DNA of 64,000 nt, taken from positions 62,001 through 126,000 of the forward strand of contig CABXFU010000003.1 of NCBI GenBank assembly GCA_902511575.1, written 5' to 3'. Below are positions 1-7,922 of this stretch, in pieces. This stretch comes from an uncultured SAR86 cluster bacterium. Lineage in GTDB: Bacteria; Pseudomonadota; Gammaproteobacteria; Magnimaribacterales; D2472. The translations under genes and the position numbers were made by a program. The notes under the pieces were generated by a model, which worked only from the letters and a program-made list of their open reading frames with translations, was not told where the DNA came from and searched no databases. Positions within the stretch are counted from its first letter, which is position 1. Every line of letters begins with the position of its first letter.

Positions 1-122
1 ACCTTGCTCTAGATGAATTTTCGGGCATTGACCTTACTATATTTAAAATTTGGAGATTTTTTATTAAATTTATCTCTCCGGTTCTGGTTGCAGCAGTTTT
101 CATTTACCAACTCGTAAGTTAA
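1..122 (+). CDS. Sodium-dependent transporter (SNF/NSS family), C-terminal fragment
   Basis: Reading codons from base 3 gives about 39 residues ending in TAA at 120-122, with no start inside the window. The fragment has a charged stretch followed by Trp-Arg and one hydrophobic helix (around SPVLVAAVFIYQL). This resembles the last transmembrane helix of neurotransmitter:sodium symporter family proteins, which often end with an aromatic/Arg motif before a final Pro-containing helix. The family assignment rests on a short segment and is tentative. The stop lies just before the ratA start, so the genes may be co-transcribed. Only the 3' end is present because the window begins inside the gene. 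Confidence 0.5.
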   Translation, partial: LALDEFSGIDLTIFKIWRFFIKFISPVLVAAVFIYQLVS

Positions 123-124
123 CA

Positions 125-550
125 ATGTCGAGCAGCTTTGAGGGTTCTGAAATATTTGAAGCACCTCCAGAAAGAATACTTGCATTGGTCAATAACTTTG
201 AGTCCTATAAAGACTTTTTACCTGGTTGCCTAGAATCGTCCCGTCTTGCAGATGATGAAGAGGGTTGCGTCATGGGCAGATTAGTTTTTTCATTGCTTAA
301 CAAAACCTATGCATTTGAATCGAACAATCAAACTAACGGTCAAGAGATTAGCATCACCCAATCCAAGGGCCCTTTTTTAGATTTTTATGCGCTATGGACT
401 TTAGAAGCAATTAATGAAAATCAGTCAAAGGTAGAATTTAAAACTAAATTTACCCTTCCATTTGTTCTGAAAATTATTGCTACTCAATCTATGATAGATA
501 ACATTGGCCACAAATTCATAAATGCTTTTGCAAATCAATTGTTAAAATGA
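125..550 (+). CDS. ratA: RatA-like START-domain protein (COQ10/ubiquinone-binding family)
   Basis: This 141-residue protein fits the polyketide cyclase/START family that includes E. coli RatA (YfjG) and mitochondrial Coq10. The N-terminal pattern of an apolar strand, then ALVNNFESYKDFLPGC, matches the family signature (ALVxDxExYPxFLPxC). COQ10-type members bind ubiquinone or related lipids; E. coli RatA was also reported to hinder 70S ribosome assembly. The stop overlaps the rnfH start (ATGA), and the ratA-rnfH pair beside divergent bamE is the standard gammaproteobacterial arrangement. The usual neighbour smpB is replaced upstream by a transporter. Identity is secure at family level; which role dominates here cannot be read from sequence. 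Confidence 0.85.
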   Translation: MSSSFEGSEIFEAPPERILALVNNFESYKDFLPGCLESSRLADDEEGCVMGRLVFSLLNKTYAFESNNQTNGQEISITQSKGPFLDFYALWTLEAINENQSKVEFKTKFTLPFVLKIIATQSMIDNIGHKFINAFANQLLK

Positions 551-843
551 AGATATATGTGTCTATTCAAAATGGAGCTGATTCTACTTTTTTAGAGCTT
601 GATGTTTCAGAAAGTATTACTGCAAAAGAAGTTCTAGAATTGTCAGAGGTGAAAGAGATTCATAAAGAAGAAATCAATTTATTAAGAGTTGGAATCAATG
701 GGGAGGAATTAGATGGAAAATATAAGGCCAAGCCAATTAATCATAGGATGTCTCAAGGGGAGAGATTAGAAATTTATAAATCACTTTTTCAAGACCCTAA
801 AGAAAGAAGAAAAAATAAAGCGAATTTAGAAAAAGATTCTTAG
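547..843 (+). CDS. rnfH: RnfH family ubiquitin-like protein
   Basis: The 98-residue product matches RnfH/RatB proteins, small beta-grasp (ubiquitin-like) proteins commonly encoded right after ratA. The visible core is an N-terminal beta strand (MKIYVSIQ), a helix containing ITAKEVLELS, and the late motif around MSQGERLEIYKSL, corresponding to the family's 'GDRVEIYRPL' strand, where the Pro is replaced here. The C-terminus is basic (DPKERRKNK), also typical of RnfH. It overlaps ratA by 4 bases and converges with bamE, whose stop overlaps its end by 4 bases. RnfH is named for association with rnf operons in some species, but its biochemical role is not established. Confidence 0.8.
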   Translation: MKIYVSIQNGADSTFLELDVSESITAKEVLELSEVKEIHKEEINLLRVGINGEELDGKYKAKPINHRMSQGERLEIYKSLFQDPKERRKNKANLEKDS

Positions 844-1181
844 TTATCTGCCAGGGTAGTTTCTTCAAGCACCCATGTATCTAGTCTCTGATTAATATCA
901 AATGACAATGACAATTTCTTTTCACCAACAACCATTTCACCAACTTTAACTGAATAAAAATAATCCCATCTATTTTGATGAATGGGACTGTTAAGAAGAG
1001 GAGTTCCTAGTAGATATTGCACCTGATCTTTTGAGAGACCTTTTACAAGTTGCTCTACGTCATCATCTTCAATAATATTGCCTTGCAGGACCGCAACTTT
1101 AAATGGGGCTAAAGATGAGCAGTTCGATACTCCACCAAGAGACAAAATAATGATTAAAAAGGCTTTTGTTAATTGCTTCAT
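840..1181 (-). CDS. bamE: Outer membrane assembly lipoprotein BamE (SmpA/OmlA)
   Basis: The 113-residue product is a small lipoprotein of the BAM complex, which inserts beta-barrel proteins into the outer membrane. It has a signal peptide with a hydrophobic core (AFLIIILSLGGVSNC) and a lipobox cysteine at about residue 21. The mature part carries the BamE signatures: PFKV..LQGN, the LSKDQVQYLLGTP helix, and NRWDYFYSV. It is divergent from fur and convergent with rnfH, as in many gammaproteobacteria. A TATAAT on the reverse strand (1193-1198) lies 11 bases before the ATG, predicting a very short leader. Its partner BamA is encoded at 13.2-15.7 kb. Confidence 0.92.
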   Translation of the reverse strand: MKQLTKAFLIIILSLGGVSNCSSLAPFKVAVLQGNIIEDDDVEQLVKGLSKDQVQYLLGTPLLNSPIHQNRWDYFYSVKVGEMVVGEKKLSLSFDINQRLDTWVLEETTLADN

Positions 1182-1200
1182 GAGATGATTTGATTATACT
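1173..1200 (+). promoter_or_regulatory. Putative sigma-70 promoter of fur
   Basis: TTGCTT (1173-1178) and TATACT (1195-1200) are separated by 16 bases, giving a start near 1207 and a leader of about 20 bases before the fur ATG at 1227. The -35 lies inside the start of the divergent bamE gene. No obvious inverted-repeat Fur box was seen here, so autoregulation cannot be claimed from the sequence. Confidence 0.45.
1193..1198 (-). promoter_or_regulatory. Putative -10 element of bamE
   Basis: The reverse strand reads TATAAT here, a perfect sigma-70 -10 hexamer, 11 bases before the bamE ATG. No good -35 was found 16-18 bases upstream (TTTCGA at spacing 17). It shares bases 1195-1198 with the -10 of the divergent fur promoter, so the two promoters probably compete for polymerase. 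Confidence 0.4.
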
Positions 1201-1226
1201 TTGAAAGAGGATACATCGAAAAGTTC

Positions 1227-1634
1227 ATGAGTAAAGAAAATACTGAATTAAAAAAAGCTGGCTTAAAAGCAACCCTTCCTAGAATACGAATTTTAGAAGC
1301 ACTGGAATCTAGCGATAATCGTCACTTAAGCGCTGAAGACATATACAAGCAGCTTATTACTTCTGGTGAAGACGTAGGCTTGGCGACTGTATACAGGGTG
1401 TTAACTCAGTTTGAATCTGCCGGAATAGTTATGCGGCATAACTTTGAAGAAGGACATGCAGTCTATGAGATTACTCCTGATGATCATCATGACCACATGG
1501 TATGTTTAGAAACTGGTAAGGTAATTGAGTTTCATGATGAGCTGATCGAAAAACGGCAAGAATCAATTGCTAATGAAATGGGCTATGAAATAGTTGATCA
1601 CAGCATGGTTTTATACGTAAAACCCATTAAATAA
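1227..1634 (+). CDS. fur: Ferric uptake regulator Fur
   Basis: The 135-residue protein is a Fur-family metalloregulator that uses Fe(II) as co-repressor to control iron genes. It has an N-terminal winged helix (LKATLPRIRILEALES, then LSAEDIYKQL and the recognition-helix region GLATVYRVLTQFESAGIV), and a C-terminal dimerisation domain with the metal-binding HHDHMVC motif and EIRQ-like segment ELIEKRQE. Placement next to bamE is typical of gammaproteobacteria. The first structural-zinc cysteine is present in HMVCLETGK, but the second of the usual CxxC is Thr and no C-terminal cysteines occur, so a structural Zn(Cys4) site appears absent. Fur is the best family fit; Zur or PerR are less likely from context. 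Confidence 0.93.
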   Translation: MSKENTELKKAGLKATLPRIRILEALESSDNRHLSAEDIYKQLITSGEDVGLATVYRVLTQFESAGIVMRHNFEEGHAVYEITPDDHHDHMVCLETGKVIEFHDELIEKRQESIANEMGYEIVDHSMVLYVKPIK

Positions 1635-1648
1635 ATTATCTTTTAACC

Positions 1649-1677
1649 CTTGAACTCATCATGGGTCATCCCAATAT
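1649..1677 (+). promoter_or_regulatory. Sigma-32 (heat-shock) type promoter upstream of grpE
   Basis: The sequence has CCCTTGAA (CTTGAA at 1649-1654) and, 14 bases later, TCCCAATA (1669-1676). These match the RpoH consensus (CTTGAA, spacer 13-15, CCCCATTT) closely. It sits immediately before grpE-dnaK-dnaJ, the canonical sigma-32 regulon, so function and position agree. Transcription would start about 15 bases before the grpE ATG at 1699. Confidence 0.78.
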
Positions 1678-1698
1678 ATTGATTAATTGGATATAAAG

Positions 1699-2268
1699 AT
1701 GGCTAAAAAACAAAAAGCAAAAGATAAAACTGATCTTAAAGATGAGTCTATTGATACAGAGGACACTTTAGAAGAGGATGAATCGATTGAAGAAGATATA
1801 GATTCTTTAGATCAAGAGGCTGATGAAAATCAGAATGCAGAGGAAAAAATTAAGGATCTTGAAGAGGCATTGCTTAGATCAAGAGCTGAACTTGATAATG
1901 CCTTCAAAAGGAATACTGCTGACATTGAAAAAGCTCATAAATACGGCGTAGAAAGACTGCTTAATGAATTATTGCCTGTTGTTGATAATCTAGAGCATGC
2001 ACTTAATAACTTCTCTAAAGATTCAACAAAAGAAGATAGAGAGGGGGTGGAGTTAACTCTGAAATCTTTTGAATCAGCCCTTGATAAATTTGGCATTAGA
2101 CCCATCTACCCAGTTAACGAACACTTTGATCCAGTAAAGCACGAGGCTGTAATGACCTCACAGGATCCAAAGAAAGAAAATAATGAAATTGAAAATATAT
2201 TTCAAAGGGGTTGGGAGCTTCATGATCGGGTTGTGAGACCTGCTAGAGTTTCCGTAATTAAAAATTAG
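1699..2268 (+). CDS. grpE: Nucleotide exchange factor GrpE
   Basis: GrpE releases ADP from DnaK to reset the chaperone cycle. I chose the ATG at 1699 (MAKKQKAKDK), which has a GGA 7 bases upstream; an in-frame TTG at 1687 would add four residues. The 189-residue product has a long acidic N-terminal tail (roughly residues 10-55), a coiled-coil segment (about 55-105: LEEALLRSRAELDNAFKR) and the C-terminal beta domain with the signature HEAVMT...IENIFQRGWELHDRVVRPARVSV. It leads the grpE-dnaK-dnaJ set, 9 bases before dnaK, behind a sigma-32-type promoter. Confidence 0.95.
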   Translation: MAKKQKAKDKTDLKDESIDTEDTLEEDESIEEDIDSLDQEADENQNAEEKIKDLEEALLRSRAELDNAFKRNTADIEKAHKYGVERLLNELLPVVDNLEHALNNFSKDSTKEDREGVELTLKSFESALDKFGIRPIYPVNEHFDPVKHEAVMTSQDPKKENNEIENIFQRGWELHDRVVRPARVSVIKN

Positions 2269-2277
2269 GAAAAGATT

Positions 2278-4188
2278 ATGTCAAAGATTATAGGAATTGA
2301 TTTAGGAACAACAAATAGTTGTTTAGCTGTCGTAGAAGGACAACAACCAAAGGTTATTGAGAATGCTGAGGGAGGTAGAACAACTCCATCAGTAATCGGT
2401 TATTCAGATGACAATGAGGTTTTGGTTGGCGCTCCTGCAAAAAGACAGGCTGTTACAAACCCAGAAAAGACTTTATATGCGATCAAAAGGCTTATTGGCA
2501 GAAGATTTGATGACGATATAGTAAAAAAAGATATGGATATGGTGCCTTATGAAATTATGAAGGCTGATAATGGAGATGCTTGGGTCAAAGTAGATGATAA
2601 AAAATTAGCCCCCCCTCAGATCTCAGCAGAAGTCTTAAAAAAACTTAAGAAAACTGCAGAAGAGTATTTAGGTCATGACGTCTCAGAGGCAGTCATAACT
2701 GTGCCAGCTTATTTTAATGATTCTCAAAGACAAGCAACAAAGGATGCTGGCAAGATAGCTGGTCTTGAAGTAAAAAGAATAATAAATGAGCCAACTGCTG
2801 CAGCATTAGCATATGGCTTAGATAAACATACTGGTGACTCGGTTGTTGCTGTATATGATCTTGGAGGCGGTACTTTTGATATCTCAATCATTGAGATCTC
2901 TGAGGTAGATGGCGAACATCAGTTTGAAGTATTATCCACAAATGGTGACACCTTTTTGGGCGGAGAAGACTTTGACCTTAAATTAATAGATTATTTTGTA
3001 GATGAATTTAAAAAAGAATCCGGGTTTGACTTAAAAAGCGATCCTATGGCTCTCCAGCGTTTAAAAGAGGCTGCAGAAAAAGCAAAAATTGAACTTTCTT
3101 CTTCCGATCAAACAGAAATTAATCTGCCATATATTACTGCTGATAGCTCAGGTCCAAAACATTTTGTTCATAAGATTACGCGAGCTAAGCTTGAATCTCT
3201 AGTTGAAGATTTAGTAGATAGAAGTATGGCTCCGCTGAAACTTGCATTAGAAGATGCCAAGCTTTCAATCAGTGATATTAATGATATTTTGCTTGTTGGC
3301 GGGCAAACTCGCATGCCAATGGTTCAGCAAAAAGTAAAAGATTTTTTTGGTAAAGAACCAAGAAAAGACCTTAATCCCGATGAAGCTGTTGCAGTAGGCG
3401 CTGCAATCCAGGGGTCAGTCCTATCTGGTGATACCAAAGATGTGCTCTTGCTTGATGTAACCCCTTTAACACTTGGGATTGAGACATTAGGAGGGATTGC
3501 TACACCATTAATTGAGAAAAATACAACCATACCTACACAGAAATCTCAGGTCTTCTCAACTGCCGAAGATAATCAATCTGCAGTGACGGTTCATGTAATT
3601 CAAGGCGAAAGAAAACAAGCAGCTCAAAATAAATCTTTGGGACAATTTAATTTAGCAGATATTCCCCCTGCAGCTAGAGGCACACCTCAAATTGAGGTAT
3701 CTTTTGACCTGGATGCTAATGGTATTCTTAATGTTGCAGCTAAAGATAAGAATACTGGAAAAGAACAGTCGATTGTTATCAAGGCTTCTAGTGGATTGTC
3801 TGATGATGATATTGATAAAATGGTAAAAGATGCTGAGGCTAATGCAGAGGACGATAAAAAATTTGAAAGTCTAGTTCAAGCAAAAAACAATGCAGACATG
3901 CTTGTTCATGCAACTAGAAAGTCTATTTCTGAAGCTGGAGAAAATCTTACTGATGAAGAAAAAGAGGCAGTGGAAGCGTCTACCGCGAAGCTAGAAGAAG
4001 CTATCAAGCAAGATAGTTTAGAAGCAATTGAAGAAGCTACTAAAAACCTTAATGAGGTTTTAACTCCATTAACTCAGAAACTTTATCCTCAAGCTGAGGA
4101 GGGCTCCTCAGATGCGGCAGAAGAGACTGCTAGCGATGAAAATACAGTTGATGCTGAGTTCGAAGAAGTTAAAGAAGAAGACAAATAA
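2278..4188 (+). CDS. dnaK: Molecular chaperone DnaK (Hsp70)
   Basis: A full-length 636-residue Hsp70. The N-terminal ATPase domain begins [11 protein letters not shown] and includes the phosphate-binding segments [13 protein letters not shown] and VGGQTRMP; the substrate-binding domain follows ([21 protein letters not shown]), then a helical lid and an acidic C-terminus ending EEVKEEDK, like the EEVKDKK-type tail of bacterial DnaK. It binds exposed hydrophobic segments of unfolded proteins in an ATP-driven cycle with DnaJ and GrpE, which flank it. The dnaJ start follows 3 bases after the stop. Likely heat-inducible from the promoter before grpE. Confidence 0.98.
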   Translation: MSKIIGIDLGTTNSCLAVVEGQQPKVIENAEGGRTTPSVIGYSDDNEVLVGAPAKRQAVTNPEKTLYAIKRLIGRRFDDDIVKKDMDMVPYEIMKADNGDAWVKVDDKKLAPPQISAEVLKKLKKTAEEYLGHDVSEAVITVPAYFNDSQRQATKDAGKIAGLEVKRIINEPTAAALAYGLDKHTGDSVVAVYDLGGGTFDISIIEISEVDGEHQFEVLSTNGDTFLGGEDFDLKLIDYFVDEFKKESGFDLKSDPMALQRLKEAAEKAKIELSSSDQTEINLPYITADSSGPKHFVHKITRAKLESLVEDLVDRSMAPLKLALEDAKLSISDINDILLVGGQTRMPMVQQKVKDFFGKEPRKDLNPDEAVAVGAAIQGSVLSGDTKDVLLLDVTPLTLGIETLGGIATPLIEKNTTIPTQKSQVFSTAEDNQSAVTVHVIQGERKQAAQNKSLGQFNLADIPPAARGTPQIEVSFDLDANGILNVAAKDKNTGKEQSIVIKASSGLSDDDIDKMVKDAEANAEDDKKFESLVQAKNNADMLVHATRKSISEAGENLTDEEKEAVEASTAKLEEAIKQDSLEAIEEATKNLNEVLTPLTQKLYPQAEEGSSDAAEETASDENTVDAEFEEVKEEDK

Positions 4189-4191
4189 ACA

Positions 4192-5301
4192 ATGTCACAG
4201 AGAGACTATTATGAGGTCTTAGGGGTCTCTCGAACTGCATCAGATGCAGAATTAAAAAAAGCTTTTAAAAAACTAGCAATGAAATATCATCCAGATAGAA
4301 ATCCGGATGATCCCGCAGCTAATGAGAAATTTAAAGAAGCTGCAGAGGCATATGAAATCCTCTCTGATTCAGAAAAAAAATCAGCTTATGATCAATTTGG
4401 TCATGCGGGTGTTCAAGGCATGGGCGGAGGTCAAGGAGCTGGATTCCAAGATTTTAATTTTGGAGATATCTTTGGAGATATCTTTGGAGATGTCTTTGGA
4501 GGGCGGAGCTCTTCAGGTAGGACAGCGCGAGGCCAAGATCTCCAATACACACTAGAACTATCTCTCAAAGAGGCAATTCTAGGTGTCAAGAAAACAATAA
4601 AAATACCTGTAGATAAATCGTGTCATGATTGTTCTGGATCTGGGGCTAAACCTGGCTCATCTCCTGTTACCTGTAGTCAATGCAATGGCGTTGGTCAGGT
4701 AAGAATGCAACAAGGCTTTTTTTCAGTTCAACAACCCTGCAATGCATGTAGAGGTGAAGGAAGGATTATTCAGGATCACTGTAGTTCATGTAGGGGGGCT
4801 GGAGTTAAGCAAGAAACAAAATCCCTTTCTGTAAGTATTCCATCTGGCGTAGATAATGGAGACAAAGTTAGGCTCACAGGAGAAGGGGGCGCAGCAAGAG
4901 GGGGGCATACCGGCGATCTTTATGTTGCTATTCAGGTTACGAATAATGAAATTTTTGAGAGAGATGGAAGGGATTTATATTTTGAAGCCCCTATCCCATT
5001 TGAAATTGCTGTATTAGGAGGAACGATTAACGTTCCAGGTCTTGAATCAAAAATTGCCCTTAAAATACCTTCCTATACTCAAACAGGTAAGATTTTTAGA
5101 ATCAAAGGCAAAGGTGCGGCTTCAGTTCGAGACTCGCGAAGAGGTGATCTTTTATGCAGGGTGATTGTTGAAACACCAGTAAACCTTTCAAAGGCTCAGC
5201 TCAAGATTTTTGAGGAATTTTCTGAATCAATAGCTGGCGAAGAACATCATCCGATAAAACAATCTTTTAAAAAAGCTTCCGACCAATTTCATAATAAATA
5301 G
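4192..5301 (+). CDS. dnaJ: Molecular chaperone DnaJ (Hsp40)
   Basis: A 369-residue type I J-protein that stimulates DnaK ATPase and delivers substrates. Domains in order: J domain (about 1-70) with the HPD motif in [10 protein letters not shown]; a Gly/Phe-rich linker (about 75-105) with three exact GDxF repeats; four zinc-finger repeats CxxCxGxG ([32 protein letters not shown]); and the C-terminal substrate-binding domains. Length and order are standard. It is the last heat-shock gene; the dapB start follows 4 bases later, so dapB may be co-transcribed with the chaperones. Confidence 0.98.
   Translation: MSQRDYYEVLGVSRTASDAELKKAFKKLAMKYHPDRNPDDPAANEKFKEAAEAYEILSDSEKKSAYDQFGHAGVQGMGGGQGAGFQDFNFGDIFGDIFGDVFGGRSSSGRTARGQDLQYTLELSLKEAILGVKKTIKIPVDKSCHDCSGSGAKPGSSPVTCSQCNGVGQVRMQQGFFSVQQPCNACRGEGRIIQDHCSSCRGAGVKQETKSLSVSIPSGVDNGDKVRLTGEGGAARGGHTGDLYVAIQVTNNEIFERDGRDLYFEAPIPFEIAVLGGTINVPGLESKIALKIPSYTQTGKIFRIKGKGAASVRDSRRGDLLCRVIVETPVNLSKAQLKIFEEFSESIAGEEHHPIKQSFKKASDQFHNK
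4462..4497 (+). repeat. Three 12-bp tandem repeats in the dnaJ Gly/Phe linker
   Basis: GGAGATATCTTT occurs twice exactly (4462-4473, 4474-4485) and once with one change (4486-4497, GGAGATGTCTTT). It encodes [12 protein letters not shown] at about residues 91-102. In-frame period-12 repeats here could change copy number by slippage without a frameshift. Confidence 0.9.
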
Positions 5302-5305
5302 AATA

Positions 5306-5977
5306 TTGCATATTTTAATAAATGGCTTCAATGGAAATATGGGTCAGGCAATTCAAGCTCAATGCAAACAGTCTGACTTGAAAGCCGTGGATTTTCATTC
5401 TCAAGAAAAAGATTTAAATAATATCTCTGCTGTAATAGATTTTTCTTCTCCAGATGGCTTCATCGCTTGTGCCAATTATTGTATTGAGAATTCGATACCT
5501 TTAATATCAGGAACTACAGGCCTTTCAGATGAGCATTTAGAGATAGTCAGCACTGCAAAAAAATCTATACCCATATTACTTGCTTCAAATATGTCACTTG
5601 GAATTGCAAATTTGAAGAGCTCAATAGAGCAGTATCTATTATCAATTAGCGCTCCTTCAAAGTGTCAAATCATTGAGATTCATCATACAAATAAAAAAGA
5701 TTCTCCTTCTGGAACAGCGATAGAAATTCAAAGTTTCTTAAAAAATTTGCCTGGAAGTAAAATAGATGGCCCTATTGAAGTTCAATCTCACAGAATTGGC
5801 GATATCTTTGGAATTCATAGAATTGTTTTTAAAAATGTAGAGGGAGTTACAACTTTTCAACATATCGCAAACTCCAGAAATGTTTTTGCCAGAGGTGCTT
5901 TGCAAGCTGCCAAGTGGATTCCTGCCCAAGAAATTGGAGAGTATAGCTTTGCTGACTTCTTGAATAAAAAGCTTTAA
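5306..5977 (+). CDS. dapB: 4-hydroxy-tetrahydrodipicolinate reductase DapB
   Basis: DapB reduces (hydroxy)dihydrodipicolinate with NAD(P)H in the lysine/diaminopimelate pathway. The start is a TTG at 5306 giving MHILINGFNGNMGQ, a Rossmann GxxGxMG motif in the position expected for the family. Further signatures: SGTTGLS, ASNMSLGI and the catalytic EIHHTNKKDSPSGTA with the His-His pair and Lys, then SHRIGDIFGIHRI. At 223 residues it is about 50 shorter than E. coli DapB; the loss lies mainly in the N-terminal cofactor domain. Such short DapB forms exist in some bacteria. It follows dnaJ by 4 bases rather than preceding carAB as in many relatives. Confidence 0.93.
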   Translation: MHILINGFNGNMGQAIQAQCKQSDLKAVDFHSQEKDLNNISAVIDFSSPDGFIACANYCIENSIPLISGTTGLSDEHLEIVSTAKKSIPILLASNMSLGIANLKSSIEQYLLSISAPSKCQIIEIHHTNKKDSPSGTAIEIQSFLKNLPGSKIDGPIEVQSHRIGDIFGIHRIVFKNVEGVTTFQHIANSRNVFARGALQAAKWIPAQEIGEYSFADFLNKKL

Positions 5978-6007
5978 TCTATTCCAACTTTTCTATAGAA
6001 TACACGA

Positions 6008-6105
6008 ACTTTAAATCCCGAAGGTACCAAGAGAATTATTGTTGGGGTGCTCATGAAAATGAGTCAACATTATGAGGTACCGGAGTAATAACCCCGGAGG
6101 AAATT
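6008..6105 (+). promoter_or_regulatory. rpsB 5' leader, probable S2 autoregulatory RNA element
   Basis: A 128-base gap precedes rpsB. A -10-like TATAGAAT (5994-6001) would start RNA near 6008. The leader can form a hairpin CTCAT-GAAA-ATGAG (6050-6063) enclosed by GGGGT (6044-6048) pairing with ACCCC (6091-6095), which abuts the Shine-Dalgarno GGAGG (6096-6100). GGTACC occurs twice (6023-6028, 6076-6081) and is self-complementary, allowing a long-range helix. E. coli rpsB-tsf is repressed by S2 binding to its structured leader, so this is the expected location for such an element. A covariance-model match would be decisive. Confidence 0.6.
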
Positions 6106-7068
6106 GTGAGTATTGTTTCTATAAAAGACCTGTTAAATGCAGGCGTTCATTTTGGCCATCAGCAAAGGTTTTGGAATCCTAAAATGGAATCCTTTATTTT
6201 TGATACTAGAAAAAAAATTAGCATCATTGATCTTGAGATGACTCAAGAATGTCTTAATGCAGCTGCATCAAAGGCTGAAGAGATTTGTTCTAAAGGTAAC
6301 AGAATTTTATTTGTTGGCACTAAACGCTCTGCATCTAAAACCATAAAAGAGTCAGCTTCTTCTATCGGCTTACCTTATATTGATAAAAGATGGCTTGGCG
6401 GAACCTTAACCAACTGGAAAACGATAAGAGGCTCAATTAGACGTCTTTTAGATATTGAAGAGCTGCAGTCATCAGGAAGAATCAACAAACTTTCAAAAAA
6501 AGAAGCTGTAGATATCACAAAAGAATATGAAAAGTTAGATGCAAGTGTTGGTGGTATTAAAGATATGAAAGGTCTGCCAGATGCTTTATTTGTAGTCGAC
6601 GTTGCATATGAAAAAATAGCAGTTACAGAAGCTAAGAAAATGGGCATTCCAATCATTGCTCTTGTTGACACTAATTCAAATCCAGAAGGAATAGATCACA
6701 TTATTCCTGGTAATGATGATGCAATTAGATCCATTCGATTAATCACAAAAGTTATTAGTGAAGCTTGTGCCAGAGGTCTGGCGTCTTCTCAAGGCGGAGC
6801 TCTAAATATACAAACTGATGATGAGGCTCCAGCTGTGAAAGTTAAAAAGGCTGCAGTTACCTCTGGGAAAGCATTAAATCTTGTTGAAGAGGCTGAGTTA
6901 AGTGAGCCAGAAGAAGATTTGCCAATTGAAGCAGACGAAGCAATTGAGGAATCTACAGAGGAAACGGTTGAGAAAAGTGATGAATCAACGGGCGAACCTG
7001 ATGAAATATCTGCTGAAAAACCAAGCGCATCAGAGGATGCTGCCGAAGATTCTGAGGAAGAAAAATGA
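6106..7068 (+). CDS. rpsB: 30S ribosomal protein S2 with long acidic C-terminal extension
   Basis: Starts at GTG 6106 with a strong GGAGG five bases upstream. Residues 1 to about 228 are a normal S2: LLNAGVHFGHQQRFWNPKM, FVGTKRSA, DKRWLGGTLTNW, DALFVVDVAYEKIAVTEAKKMGIPIIALVDTNSNP and IPGNDDAIRSI. The family is usually about 240-260 residues, whereas this protein is 320. The extra tail (about 230-320) has a short basic/Ala part, then a Glu/Asp/Ser/Thr-rich segment that is probably disordered. tsf starts inside its stop (ATGA). S2 binds the 30S subunit late in assembly and usually represses its own operon through the leader. Confidence 0.96.
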   Translation: MSIVSIKDLLNAGVHFGHQQRFWNPKMESFIFDTRKKISIIDLEMTQECLNAAASKAEEICSKGNRILFVGTKRSASKTIKESASSIGLPYIDKRWLGGTLTNWKTIRGSIRRLLDIEELQSSGRINKLSKKEAVDITKEYEKLDASVGGIKDMKGLPDALFVVDVAYEKIAVTEAKKMGIPIIALVDTNSNPEGIDHIIPGNDDAIRSIRLITKVISEACARGLASSQGGALNIQTDDEAPAVKVKKAAVTSGKALNLVEEAELSEPEEDLPIEADEAIEESTEETVEKSDESTGEPDEISAEKPSASEDAAEDSEEEK

Positions 7069-7922
7069 GTATTACGGCAAGCCAAGTTAAAGAACTAAGA
7101 GAGATGACTGGCGTAGGCATGATGGAATGCAAAAAGGCACTTGTTGAAACAGATGGTGATCTAGAAATGGCTGTAGATCTTCTGAGAGCAAATAGCTCAC
7201 TAAAGGCCGAGAAAAAAGCTTCAAGAGTTGCTGCTGATGGCGAGGTAAAGATTGCAGAGAATTCTGAATACACCAGTCTTGTAGAAATTAATTCAGAAAC
7301 AGATTTTGCTGCTAAAGATTCTCAGTTCAAGGATTTTGCCAACGATGTTTCTGAGTATCTTGCTAGCAATCAAGTAAATGATATTGCTGATTTGAACTCG
7401 GCATTTGAAGAGAAGAGGCAATCATTAATTCAGTCTATTGGAGAGAATATCCAGTTAAGAAGACTTGAAACGCTTCAAGTTCCATCTGGTGGTTGTATTG
7501 GGTCATACGTTCATTCAGACGGAAGATTGGCCGCTTTAGTTTCTATTGATTCAGATAATAAAGAATTGGCAAAAGATTTAGCTATGCATGTATCTGCAAC
7601 AAATCCGAGCTGCTTGCAATCAGATGATATTGATCCTGAGCTACTTGAGAGAGAAAGATCAATATTTTTAGCCCAAGCAGAGGAATCTGGAAAAGACGCA
7701 TCCATTATGGAAAAAATGGTTGAAGGCAAGGTTAAGAGATTTCTGTCTGAGGTTACCTTAGTTTCTCAAGGCTTTGTAAAAAATCCAGATCAATCAATCG
7801 AAGAATTATTAAAAGAAAACAGCACATCAATTATATCTTTTGCTCGCTTTAAAGTTGGTGAAGGGATAGAGGTTGAGGTTAAAGATTTTGCAGCAGAGGT
7901 AGCTGAACAACTCCAACAATGA
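7065..7922 (+). CDS. tsf: Elongation factor Ts
   Basis: The 285-residue protein recharges EF-Tu by exchanging GDP for GTP. It has the N-terminal UBA-like domain with the family signature ([21 protein letters not shown]), the core signature ETDFAAKD (the TDF loop that contacts EF-Tu), and paired core subdomains with AMHVSATNP. Length is normal for gammaproteobacteria. It overlaps rpsB by 4 bases and pyrH by 4 bases (both ATGA), consistent with the conserved rpsB-tsf-pyrH-frr operon and translational coupling. Confidence 0.97.
   Translation: MSITASQVKELREMTGVGMMECKKALVETDGDLEMAVDLLRANSSLKAEKKASRVAADGEVKIAENSEYTSLVEINSETDFAAKDSQFKDFANDVSEYLASNQVNDIADLNSAFEEKRQSLIQSIGENIQLRRLETLQVPSGGCIGSYVHSDGRLAALVSIDSDNKELAKDLAMHVSATNPSCLQSDDIDPELLERERSIFLAQAEESGKDASIMEKMVEGKVKRFLSEVTLVSQGFVKNPDQSIEELLKENSTSIISFARFKVGEGIEVEVKDFAAEVAEQLQQ

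Noticed and set aside
6789-7085. Reverse-strand and alternate-frame open frames in the rpsB tail (also 6902-7090 and 6953-7273)
   Set aside because: They are shadows of the GAA/GAT-rich acidic tail and show Ser/Ala or Lys/Gln low-complexity composition with no family pattern or ribosome site.
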